Positions 7,632 through 17,797 of a stretch of DNA of 44,318 nt are shown here, piece by piece. The DNA is from Breznakibacter xylanolyticus (GTDB taxonomy: Bacteria; Bacteroidota; Bacteroidia; Bacteroidales; Marinilabiliaceae): positions 1-44,318 of the forward strand of contig NZ_QKZK01000031.1 of assembly GCF_003254275.1 (NCBI RefSeq), written 5' to 3'. The notes below the pieces were generated by a model. It was not told the DNA's origin. It saw only the letters and a program-made list of their open reading frames with translations, and searched no databases. A program made the translations under genes and the position numbers. Position 1 is the stretch's first letter. The number at the start of each line of letters is the position of its first letter.

Positions 7632-8126
7632 CCGACTAACGCTTTCTGTGTTTCAATGGTTTGAGGGGGCGAAAATAGCAAAAAACAGGGCACAATTTGA
7701 ATATGGCGTTGATTTTTTGTACTGCATCACCTTCCTTTTCGGCCTCAAAACACATCAATAAGAATTTCACAAATGCCCTCCCATCAACAAAAAGAGCGCA
7801 ATCACATCAACGATAACACCTTTACTCAAAAAAAGCAACACCAAAATGGCTTACGAAAGCGGATGTTTGACAGAATAAATTAATTTTGTCTCACAATTAG
7901 ATTTTAGCAATATCATTAAAAACGAACCCATTTACTGTCACAAACGTATCCTAGGTGATAAAAGAGACACCCATAGATACGCAACAAAACAGTAATCCTT
8001 CATCAATTCACAACAACCGAACCAACTCCCCGGTCGAATGAAACGAGCCACATTTAAAGCTTAGACACTCAGAAGTATGCTTATTGGCGAGTTCCATGTA
8101 ACCGATAAAAATCAAATTACAAACAG
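7632..8126. other. 495-bp intergenic region between divergent genes
   Basis: I see no gene here. It should hold promoters for the chorismate mutase gene (minus) and the LRR gene (plus). A clean -7 box TAATTTTG lies at 7881-7888 on the plus strand, about 240 bp before the LRR start codon, which would give a long leader. A TTTG at 7866-7869 is too close to serve as its -33 element. On the minus strand a TATTTTCG near 7670 is one base from the consensus. Confidence 0.4.
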
Positions 8127-10115
8127 ATGAAAAAATATTTCCCACTGCTAATCCTGCTGATATTAATGGCCGCACAAAATACGAGGGCAGAATTGCCTGT
8201 TATTACCATGACCACGGCCATGTCATCGGGCAACATCGAAATAGAACTGATTCCGGAAAGTGACACCGAAGTATCCATCCGTGTGGGAACGACCACCTAT
8301 GCCCCCACGCCCATTAAACAGGATGGAACGACGATTAGCATCCCCATTGTAAGCTCAAAAACCATCGAAATATACGGGACTAGCATTATTGGACTCATTT
8401 GCAGCGGAAATCAGCTCACCCAATTGAACGTCTCCAATTGCCCCTCCCTCATCGCCCTCGACTGTAGTAACAACCAACTCTCCTTTGCTACCCTCCCGGC
8501 TGTGCTACCTGCCTATCAGGAAGATTACGTGTACACCCCCCAGACTCCGCAACTATTAGCCGATTATGTGACTACCGGGCAAACCATCGACCTGAGTGCC
8601 ATGGCCACCATTGGCGGACACACGACTACTTTTGCATGGAAAACGGAATACAACATCCCTTTAACCCTCGGCACTGACTATACCATCAACAATGGGGTGA
8701 CCCAATTTATCAAAGCACCGACAGACAAGGTGGTGTGCACAATGACCAACGAGGCGTTTCCAGACTTTGAAGCCTCGAGCCCGTTGGTCAGTAATTCGAC
8801 CACCATTGTGCCCCTGTCGGTAGAAATCCACACAAAAAAACTGATTAACGAAGAACTCAAAATTGTCATAACACAAACCGAGTCATCGCCTGTATTTATT
8901 GACTTTGGAGATAACTCGCTCACCAGTTACGTCATTGGCACTTCAGGGATGACCATTACCAAAACACTCCAGGTGAACACCCCCGTCATTAAAATTTACG
9001 CACGAACCATCGATAATTTGGAATGCCAGTCACAAAAAATTCATGTGCTAAAGCTGCCTTCAGCTCCCTTGATGGATTTACTCTATTGTAACAACAATCA
9101 AATTGCCTCCCTGGATCTGACACATTGTCCATTACTGAAAGACCTCAGATGCAACGACAATGCCCTGACCCAACTCAACGTTAACCAATGCACACAGTTG
9201 GAGCAATTGAACTGTTCATCGAACCAACTCACTCAACTATTGATTACCAATTGCACACAGCTAAAAGACATTACCTGCTCATTCAACAACCTACTGACGT
9301 TGGATGTAAGCACTTGTACCAAAGTGGTAAACTTATATTGCAAAAACAACCTACTGACAACCCTTACCATTACCTCATGCCCCTTGCTGGAATATTTGGA
9401 TTGTTCAACCAACCAAATCTCGACACTAATTCTGACCCAAAACTCGGCATTGAGGAGCCTCTACTGCCTGAGCAACAACATAACCTCATTAGATGTTTCG
9501 GCATGCTCAGGACTAACCTATCTTCGATGCAATAACAACAACATGACATTTTCGACCCTCCCTCTCAAACAATCCGCCTGGAGTGAATACGTCTATGCCC
9601 CACAAAAAGACATTGTCGTGCCGACAACCATCACCACCGCAACCCCCATTGACCTGTCTGCTCAATACAACGTGAACGGCATCCAGACCTCCTATGTGTG
9701 GAAAACCAACACCGGTAGCGTTTTAACCTTGGGCACCGACTATCAGATCACCAATGGGGTGACCACTTTTCTGAAGATACCAGCCTCGGCAGTTCGGTGC
9801 GAAATGACTCATGCATCTTTTCCTTATTTCACTGATTTAGACGTTTTGAAAACCACCTACACCACCATCACATCAGCCAACGACGTGAATGACCGTCTGC
9901 AAGCATTAGCCGATATCTTTACAAACAACAACACACTGCACCTCAATTTACAGGGAGTGGCACAAGTCACCGTCACCGACCTGCAAGGTCGCACCATTGC
10001 CCAAACCCCCGCCGAGTATGGTCACAACACCCTGGAGCTGCCCGGCTGCGGTCTATACCTGGTTAGGGTGGAGATGCCCGAAGGCAATGTGACGCAGAAG
10101 GTGATGGTAAAATAA
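8127..10115 (+). CDS. Secreted cysteine-type leucine-rich-repeat protein with T9SS C-terminal signal
   Basis: The 662-residue protein begins with a signal peptide (1-21) and ends in a type IX secretion sorting domain (about 600-662, with VTVTDLQGRTI, GLYLVRV and a basic MVK end), so it should be exported to the cell surface. The middle is built from two versions of one module: a beta domain, LRRs, then a second beta domain. Module I (about 30-227) has about one and a half LRRs (89-120). Module II (228-582) has seven complete 21-residue repeats (318-464) plus a cap, of the form LxCxxNxLTxLxVxxCxxLx. The post-LRR domain recurs at 117-227 and 472-582. Such LRRs resemble Listeria InlJ-type repeats and usually bind ligands or surfaces. 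No catalytic domain is present. Confidence 0.85.
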   Translation: MKKYFPLLILLILMAAQNTRAELPVITMTTAMSSGNIEIELIPESDTEVSIRVGTTTYAPTPIKQDGTTISIPIVSSKTIEIYGTSIIGLICSGNQLTQLNVSNCPSLIALDCSNNQLSFATLPAVLPAYQEDYVYTPQTPQLLADYVTTGQTIDLSAMATIGGHTTTFAWKTEYNIPLTLGTDYTINNGVTQFIKAPTDKVVCTMTNEAFPDFEASSPLVSNSTTIVPLSVEIHTKKLINEELKIVITQTESSPVFIDFGDNSLTSYVIGTSGMTITKTLQVNTPVIKIYARTIDNLECQSQKIHVLKLPSAPLMDLLYCNNNQIASLDLTHCPLLKDLRCNDNALTQLNVNQCTQLEQLNCSSNQLTQLLITNCTQLKDITCSFNNLLTLDVSTCTKVVNLYCKNNLLTTLTITSCPLLEYLDCSTNQISTLILTQNSALRSLYCLSNNITSLDVSACSGLTYLRCNNNNMTFSTLPLKQSAWSEYVYAPQKDIVVPTTITTATPIDLSAQYNVNGIQTSYVWKTNTGSVLTLGTDYQITNGVTTFLKIPASAVRCEMTHASFPYFTDLDVLKTTYTTITSANDVNDRLQALADIFTNNNTLHLNLQGVAQVTVTDLQGRTIAQTPAEYGHNTLELPGCGLYLVRVEMPEGNVTQKVMVK

Positions 10116-10177
10116 TTTGAGAACCAATACAAGCATCGTATTCTTCGCTGAGGATAAACTCAAGATAAATCCCCTTT

Positions 10178-10210
10178 AAACCCCAACGGTTATTCAAACC
10201 TTTGGGGTTT
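10178..10210 (+). terminator. Terminator-like hairpin after the LRR gene
   Basis: AAACCCCAA (10178-10186) pairs with TTGGGGTTT (10202-10210), a 9-bp stem followed by ATTATTCT. It lies about 60 bp after the LRR stop codon. The T-run is poor. Confidence 0.5.
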
Positions 10211-10380
10211 ATTATTCTCGCCTCCTCTCTTTTTTTGCTGTACCTTTGGCTTAGCGCCAACTCGCTAAACATCAAAATCAGGCAATGAAATCGACCCTGC
10301 TCAACATCGCTCACAACCCTAGGCGCCTTTTTACAACTGCGGTAATCATCCTGTTCAGTTTTGCACTTGACAGTTTCCCC

Positions 10381-10418
10381 AATCGACGGCCGTCATTTTT
10401 AAATCGACGGCCGTCGAT
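10381..10418. repeat. Tandem palindrome pair AATCGACGGCCGTC
   Basis: The 14-mer AATCGACGGCCGTC occurs at 10381-10394 and 10402-10415. The copies are 21 bp apart, two helical turns. Each contains the 10-bp palindrome GACGGCCGTC, and the second copy extends to a perfect AATCGACGGCCGTCGATT. It sits between convergent genes, just before a terminator. Function is unknown; a paired protein-binding site and an extended terminator structure are both possible. Confidence 0.6.
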
Positions 10419-10427
10419 TAATCAAAA

Positions 10428-10462
10428 GCCCGCCTGCTTTTTTTAAAAGGCGGCGGGTTTTT
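10428..10462. terminator. Bidirectional terminator between convergent LRR and CotH genes
   Basis: CCCGCC (10429-10434) pairs with GGCGGG (10452-10457), with a run of five T after the stem on the plus strand. The T-run in the loop gives an alternative inner pairing (CTTTT with AAAAG). It can serve the plus-strand LRR gene, and possibly the minus-strand CotH gene. The other bases of 10116-10524 show no gene. Confidence 0.6.
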
Positions 10463-10524
10463 GACTAAAAACAGTCGGGCTTTTGCCCCTGGAGAACAGA
10501 AGTGCTTACCGGAAAAAAAACGAT

Positions 10525-13500
10525 TTACTCCGTCTTCACCACCTTTATCACCTCCTTTTGATCCCCCATGATGCACCGCACTAAATACACCCCTTTGGGA
10601 ATGGCATTCAAATCCCTGCCTTGCGGCCAGTCGAGGGTATATACGTCCTTATCGAGGGTTTGATCCATCACTCGTGACATCACCCGACCGCTCAGGTTGA
10701 GCACATCAATGGTACAGTGCGTCGTTTTTGCAACGCGCAATTCCAGCGTCGTGAAATCCGTAAACACCGTTGGAAAACAATTAAAGCGAGTCTCCTTAAT
10801 CTCGGTGGGCGGTTCGTCGCCATCTACATCATCGTCTGTGATGGCAATGAAACCGACATTTGCCCGGCCCGGCGTCCCACCACTGACATTGAGCACCCAA
10901 CTGCTGCTAAGGACATTGTTGAGGCGCGGATTTTTCAGCTCAAGAGTAGCACCCGACTCAGGCACCACTTCGGGCCATGGTGAGGTGGTACCATATTCCA
11001 ATGCATCCATGGTAACCCCTTGTTTGTTGCACAAAAACAGCTTGTCGCCTTCGCCCCCCAGCCCAAACACAAAGTCACCCACCGATGATTTCACCATTGG
11101 ATAATGGTTACGAAACGCCCTCCGATCGTGGCACACCATCAGGTATTCTCCAGGGTACAACAGCGTCCCCTCGGGCAAGCTAAACGCTTCTTGTTTACCT
11201 TGGTCGCTCAGTGTCCAGCCACTTAAATCAACAGTTGCCGTCCCATTGTTAAGTAACTCCACCCAGTCGCCTGTGTCGCGCTCCGGCGCCGATTGGCAAT
11301 TGATTTCGTTAATGACCACGTGCACATCCAATTCGGAGGCTGGGGCAAACACGGCTTTTAATGTCACGTCCCCTTGCACTTTGTGAGTGATGACACTTGT
11401 AGAATCGGCACGCGATCCTTCCCATCGCACAAATCGATAACCCGCTTTGGGTCGTGCAGTCAGTACAATCGGGATGTTTTGAAAATATGAACCGATAAAT
11501 CCATCGCTCACCACAATGGTGTTCAACCGCACATCACCCATGTGTGGGCTATTGATGCTGATTTTTACATTATGACGAGTTCCTAGCGCGAAGGTCGTTT
11601 GCAAATGGTTCCATGCCTGGGCGGGGCGTTGCGTGGCAAAACTTTTCAGACGGCTCACCTCCCATGCCCAACCACTGTAATCACGATCCCATCGCTTCAA
11701 ATGATGTTGTATTTCACCCTCGTAGAGCGCTTTGAGCGAATCGATTTTGGCATTGACATTGGCCGGCAAAAAAGTGCTGTTAAGACGGTCGCAGTAACTA
11801 TTGACAAACTGATTCCGGAATTCGGTAGATGTCAGCAATCGCCTAAAGAGTAGCGTCGACCACGACGGATTAGGCCAATCGACATTGGTCACCGCCATGG
11901 CAAACGACAGCGTGTTGTGCCTATACGCTTGCTGGTCGTAAAGCCCAAAGCCGAAGTCACTGTCGTACAATATCCATCGCCACTTGCTATTCTCACTGTT
12001 CAATCGCCAATATTTAATATTGTTGCCCGGCCAGTCAGTGTTATCGAAATAGATTTGGCTCACCTGATACTGAATGTAGTTGTCCAGATCCATTTTGTCG
12101 GCAACAGCCGCAAAGTTGGCCGAAGTGTTGAGTGCATTGTTCACCGCCGATAACAGCGCCCGGTAACTGGTCGCATCACCTTGCACCACCTCCGTGTTAT
12201 TGGTAAGCAGGTTTACTTCGCGAGTGCCAAACCCGTGGTTGTCGGCCAAATAGTGCTCGCTGATTTTTTCACGAATGTTGAGGATGCCCCAATATTGTCC
12301 ATTCAAATAATTGACGGCAGGTTGAAAGGCCAACCGATCCACGTTCATGCCTCGCGTCACACAACTAATAACTCCGTCGCGCATCAGGGCGGAATAAAAA
12401 TCGTTGCCCCCGTTGCGTAACACCAATGACTGAAACGAATCGATGGGCTTATCACTAAACAATCTGGCATCAAATGCTTTGTCGCCATAGGCATTACGGG
12501 CATAAAGCGCCAGCGTTTTTTGTTCATAGGCACGCGTCCAGGCGCCATGTATCTTGATGCCACAACCGGCATTCAGCACCTGTTGTTGATTGGCATTGTA
12601 TATCTCCACGTTGCCAGGCTTTTCCCAATCCTGCCAAAAGTTGGCTCCGTAATAAGGATTTTCTGCTGAGGCATTGGAACCCATTACATATATCCCCGTT
12701 TGCTCATCCCACAAGTTCTCGGGCGATGTGGTCACACTCACAATGGGCAGCCGGTGTGCAATGCCACCAATATATGTCTGCGTGGTGACGGGACCCGGCA
12801 AGGTGCCACTGTTGATGATGCGTGCCCTCACCACCTTGTCGCCGCTGATGTTTAAAGGTGCTTTGTAACTCGTCGATGACGCAGTGGGTGTGCTGCCGTC
12901 GGTGGTGTAATAAATTTGATCGTCCACATTCTCCGATGACAAGCTCACGGTTGTGCCCTGCGGATAATAACCACCAATGGGCATAAACTGTACTTTATTA
13001 AGCACCAGCGAGGTGGTACCCATCTGGCTATTATTGCTCGATGCCGGCGTAGGCGATGTGAAATAAAAAAATTGGTCATTCCCGTCGGGCTGACGGCCAT
13101 ACGAGATATCCCCCTCCAGCGCTATCGCTCCAATAGAATCAACAATGGATCCCTCCGGTGAAACCAGATAAATGGATTCTCCCGAATTGTCGATTTTGAA
13201 GTTGGTATGTAAATACGATGCTGACAGGTTGTAATAAGCATGCACCCGGTTGCTGGTTTGGGCGGTGGTTTCGATGCTCAAAAAGGGTATAAGACTCATG
13301 TCGCTCGACGAGGCCGATGCATTGTGCCCATGTATGCTGATGATATTCTCACCTTCCCTGAGAAGCCCTGCCGTATTGGCAATGATAAACCGCTGGGGCT
13401 GGCCACCATTATACATCAATGCTTCATGATTGATGGCCATAGCGTTGTATGCCACCGTGCTGCCAACGGTGCCCAAATTGGCACGAGCCACTTCGATACC

Positions 13501-14073
13501 GTTGATGTAGGCCACAAACCCATCGTCATAATCGATGTGCAGCACCAGTTGCTTCACCTGCTCGGCTGCGGAGATCACAAATCGTTTCCGAATAAACACC
13601 GACACCGTTTGAAGGGGCAACAACGTAGCGTCATCACCATCGTCAAAACCAAAACCACTGGCTCCTTCCTGCCATTGAGAATCGTCAAAACCGGGCTGAT
13701 GCCAGGTGGTTCCTATGTTTGTCGTTGGGATGATGTAACGCCAATGGTCTCCACCGTCAATAATTGTCTCCCGATTGAGCGGAAGCGCTGTTCGGTTTTT
13801 CCCGCTGGCCATCACTAATAAAAATGATTTGCCGGCCATGCGCATTGCCGGCAGTTGCCATTTGTCGGGTTTCTCGCGATTGTCAGTCAGGAAATATCCA
13901 TCAACTGCAACCTCAGCATCCGACGTGTTGTAAAGCTCTATCCAGTCATGAGTCTCCTGATCTTCGTCCATTACTCCCGTGTAATTGGCCGATACCATTT
14001 CGTTGATCTTGATTTGTCCCGTCAGGACAGTATGAAGCATAAGCAAAGCCAATAGCAGGGTGATTTTTGTCAT
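10525..14073 (-). CDS. Large secreted CotH-kinase / lamin-tail multidomain protein with T9SS signal
   Basis: The 1182-residue protein reads as follows. There is a signal peptide (1-19) and a lamin-tail (LTD) domain (about 20-105 with INEMVSAN and DWIELYNTS). A jelly-roll-like domain (110-270) contains IDYDDGFVAYINGIEVA. A second LTD-like end lies at about 275-345. A chitobiase C-terminal-like domain spans about 365-432 (YYTTDGSTPT). A CotH domain spans about 440-825, with RNGGNDF (553-559), WGILNIREKI (595-604) and YDSDFGFG (703-710). An InlB-type repeat (870-912) with GYRFVRWEG follows, then a third LTD (918-1065), and last a T9SS sorting domain (1095-1182) ending GVYLVRCIM...KVVKTE. Spore-coat CotH phosphorylates coat proteins; the role of the Bacteroidota surface versions is unknown. 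Terminators flank the gene, so it is probably monocistronic. Confidence 0.88.
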   Translation of the reverse strand: MTKITLLLALLMLHTVLTGQIKINEMVSANYTGVMDEDQETHDWIELYNTSDAEVAVDGYFLTDNREKPDKWQLPAMRMAGKSFLLVMASGKNRTALPLNRETIIDGGDHWRYIIPTTNIGTTWHQPGFDDSQWQEGASGFGFDDGDDATLLPLQTVSVFIRKRFVISAAEQVKQLVLHIDYDDGFVAYINGIEVARANLGTVGSTVAYNAMAINHEALMYNGGQPQRFIIANTAGLLREGENIISIHGHNASASSSDMSLIPFLSIETTAQTSNRVHAYYNLSASYLHTNFKIDNSGESIYLVSPEGSIVDSIGAIALEGDISYGRQPDGNDQFFYFTSPTPASSNNSQMGTTSLVLNKVQFMPIGGYYPQGTTVSLSSENVDDQIYYTTDGSTPTASSTSYKAPLNISGDKVVRARIINSGTLPGPVTTQTYIGGIAHRLPIVSVTTSPENLWDEQTGIYVMGSNASAENPYYGANFWQDWEKPGNVEIYNANQQQVLNAGCGIKIHGAWTRAYEQKTLALYARNAYGDKAFDARLFSDKPIDSFQSLVLRNGGNDFYSALMRDGVISCVTRGMNVDRLAFQPAVNYLNGQYWGILNIREKISEHYLADNHGFGTREVNLLTNNTEVVQGDATSYRALLSAVNNALNTSANFAAVADKMDLDNYIQYQVSQIYFDNTDWPGNNIKYWRLNSENSKWRWILYDSDFGFGLYDQQAYRHNTLSFAMAVTNVDWPNPSWSTLLFRRLLTSTEFRNQFVNSYCDRLNSTFLPANVNAKIDSLKALYEGEIQHHLKRWDRDYSGWAWEVSRLKSFATQRPAQAWNHLQTTFALGTRHNVKISINSPHMGDVRLNTIVVSDGFIGSYFQNIPIVLTARPKAGYRFVRWEGSRADSTSVITHKVQGDVTLKAVFAPASELDVHVVINEINCQSAPERDTGDWVELLNNGTATVDLSGWTLSDQGKQEAFSLPEGTLLYPGEYLMVCHDRRAFRNHYPMVKSSVGDFVFGLGGEGDKLFLCNKQGVTMDALEYGTTSPWPEVVPESGATLELKNPRLNNVLSSSWVLNVSGGTPGRANVGFIAITDDDVDGDEPPTEIKETRFNCFPTVFTDFTTLELRVAKTTHCTIDVLNLSGRVMSRVMDQTLDKDVYTLDWPQGRDLNAIPKGVYLVRCIMGDQKEVIKVVKTE

Positions 14074-14235
14074 GACCGGGGAATTCTTAAAGTTTGCTGA
14101 AATTAGTTAAAAATAAGACTCACACTGTGCGCCACATGGATATATTGACATGATACTGATTTTATATTGCATCTATACAACTTCATATCTGAACGTATTC
14201 GAATGCGTGATGATTCTAACCTGACGTATTGGCAT

Positions 14236-14273
14236 AAAAAAAGCCATCGGTAATGTCCCGATGGCTTTTTTTT
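14236..14273. terminator. Strong terminator between ppiD and the CotH gene
   Basis: AAAAAAGCCATCGG (14237-14250) pairs perfectly with CCGATGGCTTTTTT (14258-14271) and is flanked by A and T runs, so it works in both directions. It ends the minus-strand transcript of the PpiD-like gene. Confidence 0.9.
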
Positions 14274-14290
14274 ATAATTCCTTATTCTGA

Positions 14291-16378
14291 TTAATAGAAC
14301 TTACTGCGATTGTCCTTAATCTCTGCTTTGCTTTTCAACGCTTGAAAGGCCTGATAGTCCACACGATAAGCTGTCGACTGGCTCAGCTGGGTCTTTTCCG
14401 ACTCAGCATTCACGTTAGGGTTCGCATCAATAGTGTTCACCTGTACCATGTACACCCCATTCTCACCCTTCACAGGCCCCGACACTGCGCCTTTAGCGCT
14501 GTTGGTGGCGAGGGCAACCAGCGCGGGCTCAACGCCTGCTCCGGGAACTTGGAACGAACCAAAGTTAATGCTGATGGCATTTTGTACCGATTCACCCACT
14601 TTGCCGGCCACTGCGCCCAACGATGCGGCACCTTGCGATGCGCTTTTGAGGTCGGCAATGAGTTTCTCGGCCTTTTTATCTTTTGCTAAAATGCTCTTTA
14701 TTTGATTTTGTACGCTCGATACGGAAGCATGGCCTTCTTCTTTGATGTCGATGAGGGTCGCTACCACATACTGGTTGCCAAACTCTTCGATGGGTGATAC
14801 CTCTCCCACATTGGCACTAAAAGCCCATTTCACCAACGAGCGGGGTGACTCAAGCGCACCAATACGGCGATCCATCGCTTTAATGCCTCGGCCGAAACGA
14901 GGTGTCAGGTTTTGAGCCTCAATCGCTTTTTCAAACTGCTCTTTAGTGGGATTTTCAGATGCAAACTTCACCGCTGCCGAGTAAACCTCTTGGTTGGTAC
15001 GTTCGCTTGGTAAAATATTTTTCTCGTAGGTCGCCAATTCATATTTGGTGGTCATGACACCCAAATCCTGCACATTAATAATGTGCCATCCGAATTGCGA
15101 TTGCACTTTAACGATATCGCCCTTTTTGCCACCAAAACAGGCATCGTTAAAGGGTTTTACCATAGCACCTTCTTTAAACCATCCCAGGTCACCGCCATTC
15201 ACTGCCGAACCTTGGTCTTCGGAATTATTACGAGCCAATTCAGCAAAATCGCTGCCTGAATTGACCAGCGTTAACAAACTGTCAGCCTTTTTGTCGGCGT
15301 TGGGCGTTTGTGCCGAAATTAAAATATGGCGAGCCTTCACCGAATCGGGCATTTGTTTAATGGCCACCAAACGGGTCAACTTAAATGCGTCGTTCTCTTC
15401 GTAGGGACCATAAACATCACCCACAGCAGCTGTGCTCACAAACGACTGCAGTTGTGCTGCAATAGCACTCATGCTTAAATTGCGTGCCACGTAAGGGGCG
15501 TTGTCCGAATTACGATTAATGTATTGAGCAGCATCAGTGCTGAGGTTCGCGAAATTTACTTTCGCTTTGACAACAATATCACGAGTGGCGGCGATGTCAG
15601 CTTCCGAAGGCACCACATCAAAAGTCACATACTGAATGTCACGCGAAGCCTCTTGCTTAAAGTTATCGAGGTTCTTTTTATAATAGTCTTTGATTTCGCG
15701 ATCCGAAATGGTGATGGCGCTGTCGCTGATGGCCGAGTAACGTTTCACCAAAAAGTCGAACGACACATTTTGGCTTTTGGCAGCCACTTCGCTGTTAACG
15801 ATGCCCGAAGTCACAGCCATGCCATTTTTAATCAGGCTTGAATACTTGGCATACAAACGTTCGTTCTTGATTTCTTTCAACAAAAAGTCCCAATAGAAAC
15901 TGGCCATGGGGTTTTCGGCACGACGGCGAAACGACTCCAAGGCTTGCTGGCCGTCAAAGGCACCGGTTTGCGGGTTGGTAAACATTTGTTTGATGGCGGG
16001 ATGCACATTTTTACCCGACATGAGTGAAAGCATTTCATCGTCAGTCACCACGATGCCCAATGCTTCGTACTCGTCGGCCAATAATGCTTCGCGAACCATT
16101 TGCTCCCAAGCTTGATCCTGAAGGCGAAGTTGAGTGTTTTCGTCGAGTGAGGTGCGATTGTATTGCATCTTTGTCCACTCTTCCAACGCACTTTGCTGGG
16201 CTTGATAAGCTTCAATGGTAATGATTTTACCGTTGATTTCGGCCATTTCGTTGGGATCGGGACCAAAAAGTGATTTGCCCGGCTTAAACAGGTCTGTCAT
16301 CACAAATGCGAAGAGAGCCAGACCGATGATGGTGATGATCACACCGGATTTGCTTCTTATTTTCTCTAATGTAGCCAT
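14291..16378 (-). CDS. ppiD: PpiD-like membrane-anchored peptidyl-prolyl isomerase
   Basis: The 695-residue protein has a short cytoplasmic N terminus, one membrane span (about 12-29) and a large periplasmic part. A SurA/PpiD-type chaperone region comes first (about 40-230). A parvulin domain (348-440) follows with KARHILIS, NGGDLGWFKEGAMVKPF and a QFGWHIINV end. A long C-terminal chaperone-like part then repeats the early fold. It should help outer-membrane and secreted proteins fold as they leave the Sec channel. It is the last gene of the minus-strand series with lptC and the CorC-like gene, and a strong terminator follows. The start codon ATG at 16378 directly precedes the anchor helix. 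Confidence 0.88.
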   Translation of the reverse strand: MATLEKIRSKSGVIITIIGLALFAFVMTDLFKPGKSLFGPDPNEMAEINGKIITIEAYQAQQSALEEWTKMQYNRTSLDENTQLRLQDQAWEQMVREALLADEYEALGIVVTDDEMLSLMSGKNVHPAIKQMFTNPQTGAFDGQQALESFRRRAENPMASFYWDFLLKEIKNERLYAKYSSLIKNGMAVTSGIVNSEVAAKSQNVSFDFLVKRYSAISDSAITISDREIKDYYKKNLDNFKQEASRDIQYVTFDVVPSEADIAATRDIVVKAKVNFANLSTDAAQYINRNSDNAPYVARNLSMSAIAAQLQSFVSTAAVGDVYGPYEENDAFKLTRLVAIKQMPDSVKARHILISAQTPNADKKADSLLTLVNSGSDFAELARNNSEDQGSAVNGGDLGWFKEGAMVKPFNDACFGGKKGDIVKVQSQFGWHIINVQDLGVMTTKYELATYEKNILPSERTNQEVYSAAVKFASENPTKEQFEKAIEAQNLTPRFGRGIKAMDRRIGALESPRSLVKWAFSANVGEVSPIEEFGNQYVVATLIDIKEEGHASVSSVQNQIKSILAKDKKAEKLIADLKSASQGAASLGAVAGKVGESVQNAISINFGSFQVPGAGVEPALVALATNSAKGAVSGPVKGENGVYMVQVNTIDANPNVNAESEKTQLSQSTAYRVDYQAFQALKSKAEIKDNRSKFY

Positions 16379-16429
16379 TCTCTAAAGATTAGTATTTTTC
16401 AAAATTCAGGTGACGAATATACAAAAAAA

Positions 16430-16457
16430 AGTATTCTCAGCAGGGCGATGCCCGCTG
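16430..16457 (-). terminator. Weak terminator-like hairpin upstream of ppiD
   Basis: On the minus strand CAGCGGGCATCGCCCTGCTG (16457-16438) folds into a GGGC/GCCC stem with a flanking CAG(C) pairing. Eight T follow after a short gap. It could attenuate read-through from the CorC-like gene. Confidence 0.35.
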
Positions 16458-16487
16458 TTTGTTGTAAAATGACAAAAATTGTTAATC

Positions 16488-17750
16488 TCAGTCGTGAAGC
16501 CGGATGCGCACCAAATCGATGCGATTGTTTGAAGCTTCTTCGATGGTGACGGTAAAGGTATCGAATTCAATGATTTCATTCTTTGCCGGAATGGATTCGT
16601 GGTGATAAAGAATCAATCCGGCCACAGTTTCGTAATCGTCCGATACCGGCAATTCAAGTTCAAGTTGTTCGTTGGCCGTATCCACTTCCACACGCCCCGA
16701 CAGCAGAAATTCATCATCGTTGACCCGGGTCATCACCAAGTCGTTCACATCGTGTTCATCGTCTATTTCGCCGAATATCTCTTCTAAAATGTCCTCCATG
16801 GTCACGATGCCCGATGTGCCGCCAAACTCATCAACCACAAGGGCAATGCTCTTATGGTCGCGCGTGAATATCTCAAGCACCTTGCTGGCAGTCATTGTTT
16901 CGGGCACCACCGAGATGGGATAGAGCATGTTGCGAACGCTCTTGGGATGTTTAAACAACTCACTTACGTGAACGTATCCAATAATATTATCGATGGTATC
17001 CTTGTAAACCAGCACTTTGGAGTGACCTGTTTTGATAAACAGTTGTTTGAGTTCATCGATGGTATCGTGCACCTCAATGGCTTCAATTTGAGTGCGGGGA
17101 ATGGTACACTCCCTGATTTTTGTAGATGACAAGTCCAGAGCGTTACGCAGAAATTTCACCTCGTCGGCCACCTCGTGTTGCTGGTTCACTTGCTTTTCTT
17201 CATGTTCGCTCAGCAGGTGATCCAGATCAATGCGCCCAATCACCGGGGTGGTAGGAACGGTGGTGCCCGGCGACTTAAATATATACTTAAGCATCAGGTT
17301 TGAAACGCCCATGGTCAGTCGCGATACCGGGTAAAATAAGGTGTAAATAACCACCAGAGGCATGGCCAGGGCATTAAGAATACCGATGGGCTGGATGCGA
17401 AACAGTGTCTTGGGCAGAAATTCACCCGTCACCAATATAATCAGAGTTGAAATAAGCGTCTGAACCAGCAAAATGGCCGATTGGGAATCAACAAACTGAC
17501 GAATGGCCGGTTCCAATAGTTGCCCCATCAGCAAACCATACAATACCAGCACAATGTTGTTACCGATGAGCATGGTGGTGATAAAAGTGCCCGGATGGCT
17601 CACAAACAGGCTCAATATTTTAAACAGAATGGGATGCTTGCTGCGGTTAAGTTCAAGCAATAACTTATTGATCGACAAAAAGGCCATCTCGCATCCTGAA
17701 AAAAATGCAGAGAGGATTAATAGAATAAGAATGATCCCGATGTCGTTCAT
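16488..17750 (-). CDS. CNNM/CorC-family transporter-like protein (gliding protein GldE-like)
   Basis: The 420-residue protein has an N-terminal CNNM (DUF21) membrane domain (about 1-180, opening [23 protein letters not shown] in two pieces of a hydrophobic helix). A CBS pair spans about 200-325, with a [17 protein letters not shown] signature. A C-terminal CorC_HlyC domain covers about 335-415. Relatives act in Mg or Co efflux. Bacteroidota versions include GldE, a partner of GldD in gliding or T9SS function, but no gldD lies nearby. The ATG at 17750 is preferred over the GTG at 17771. It follows lptC by 47 bp and should be cotranscribed with it. Confidence 0.85.
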   Translation of the reverse strand: MNDIGIILILLILSAFFSGCEMAFLSINKLLLELNRSKHPILFKILSLFVSHPGTFITTMLIGNNIVLVLYGLLMGQLLEPAIRQFVDSQSAILLVQTLISTLIILVTGEFLPKTLFRIQPIGILNALAMPLVVIYTLFYPVSRLTMGVSNLMLKYIFKSPGTTVPTTPVIGRIDLDHLLSEHEEKQVNQQHEVADEVKFLRNALDLSSTKIRECTIPRTQIEAIEVHDTIDELKQLFIKTGHSKVLVYKDTIDNIIGYVHVSELFKHPKSVRNMLYPISVVPETMTASKVLEIFTRDHKSIALVVDEFGGTSGIVTMEDILEEIFGEIDDEHDVNDLVMTRVNDDEFLLSGRVEVDTANEQLELELPVSDDYETVAGLILYHHESIPAKNEIIEFDTFTVTIEEASNNRIDLVRIRLHD

Positions 17751-17797
17751 GATTTCTGGTAGTTGGACCACCGTTTAGTGGGCGTTGGGCAAAAGTG

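Noticed and set aside
10063-10314. Minus-strand 83-residue ORF between the LRR and CotH genes
   Set aside because: It contains the terminator hairpin and the LRR 3' end in antisense; no family likeness.
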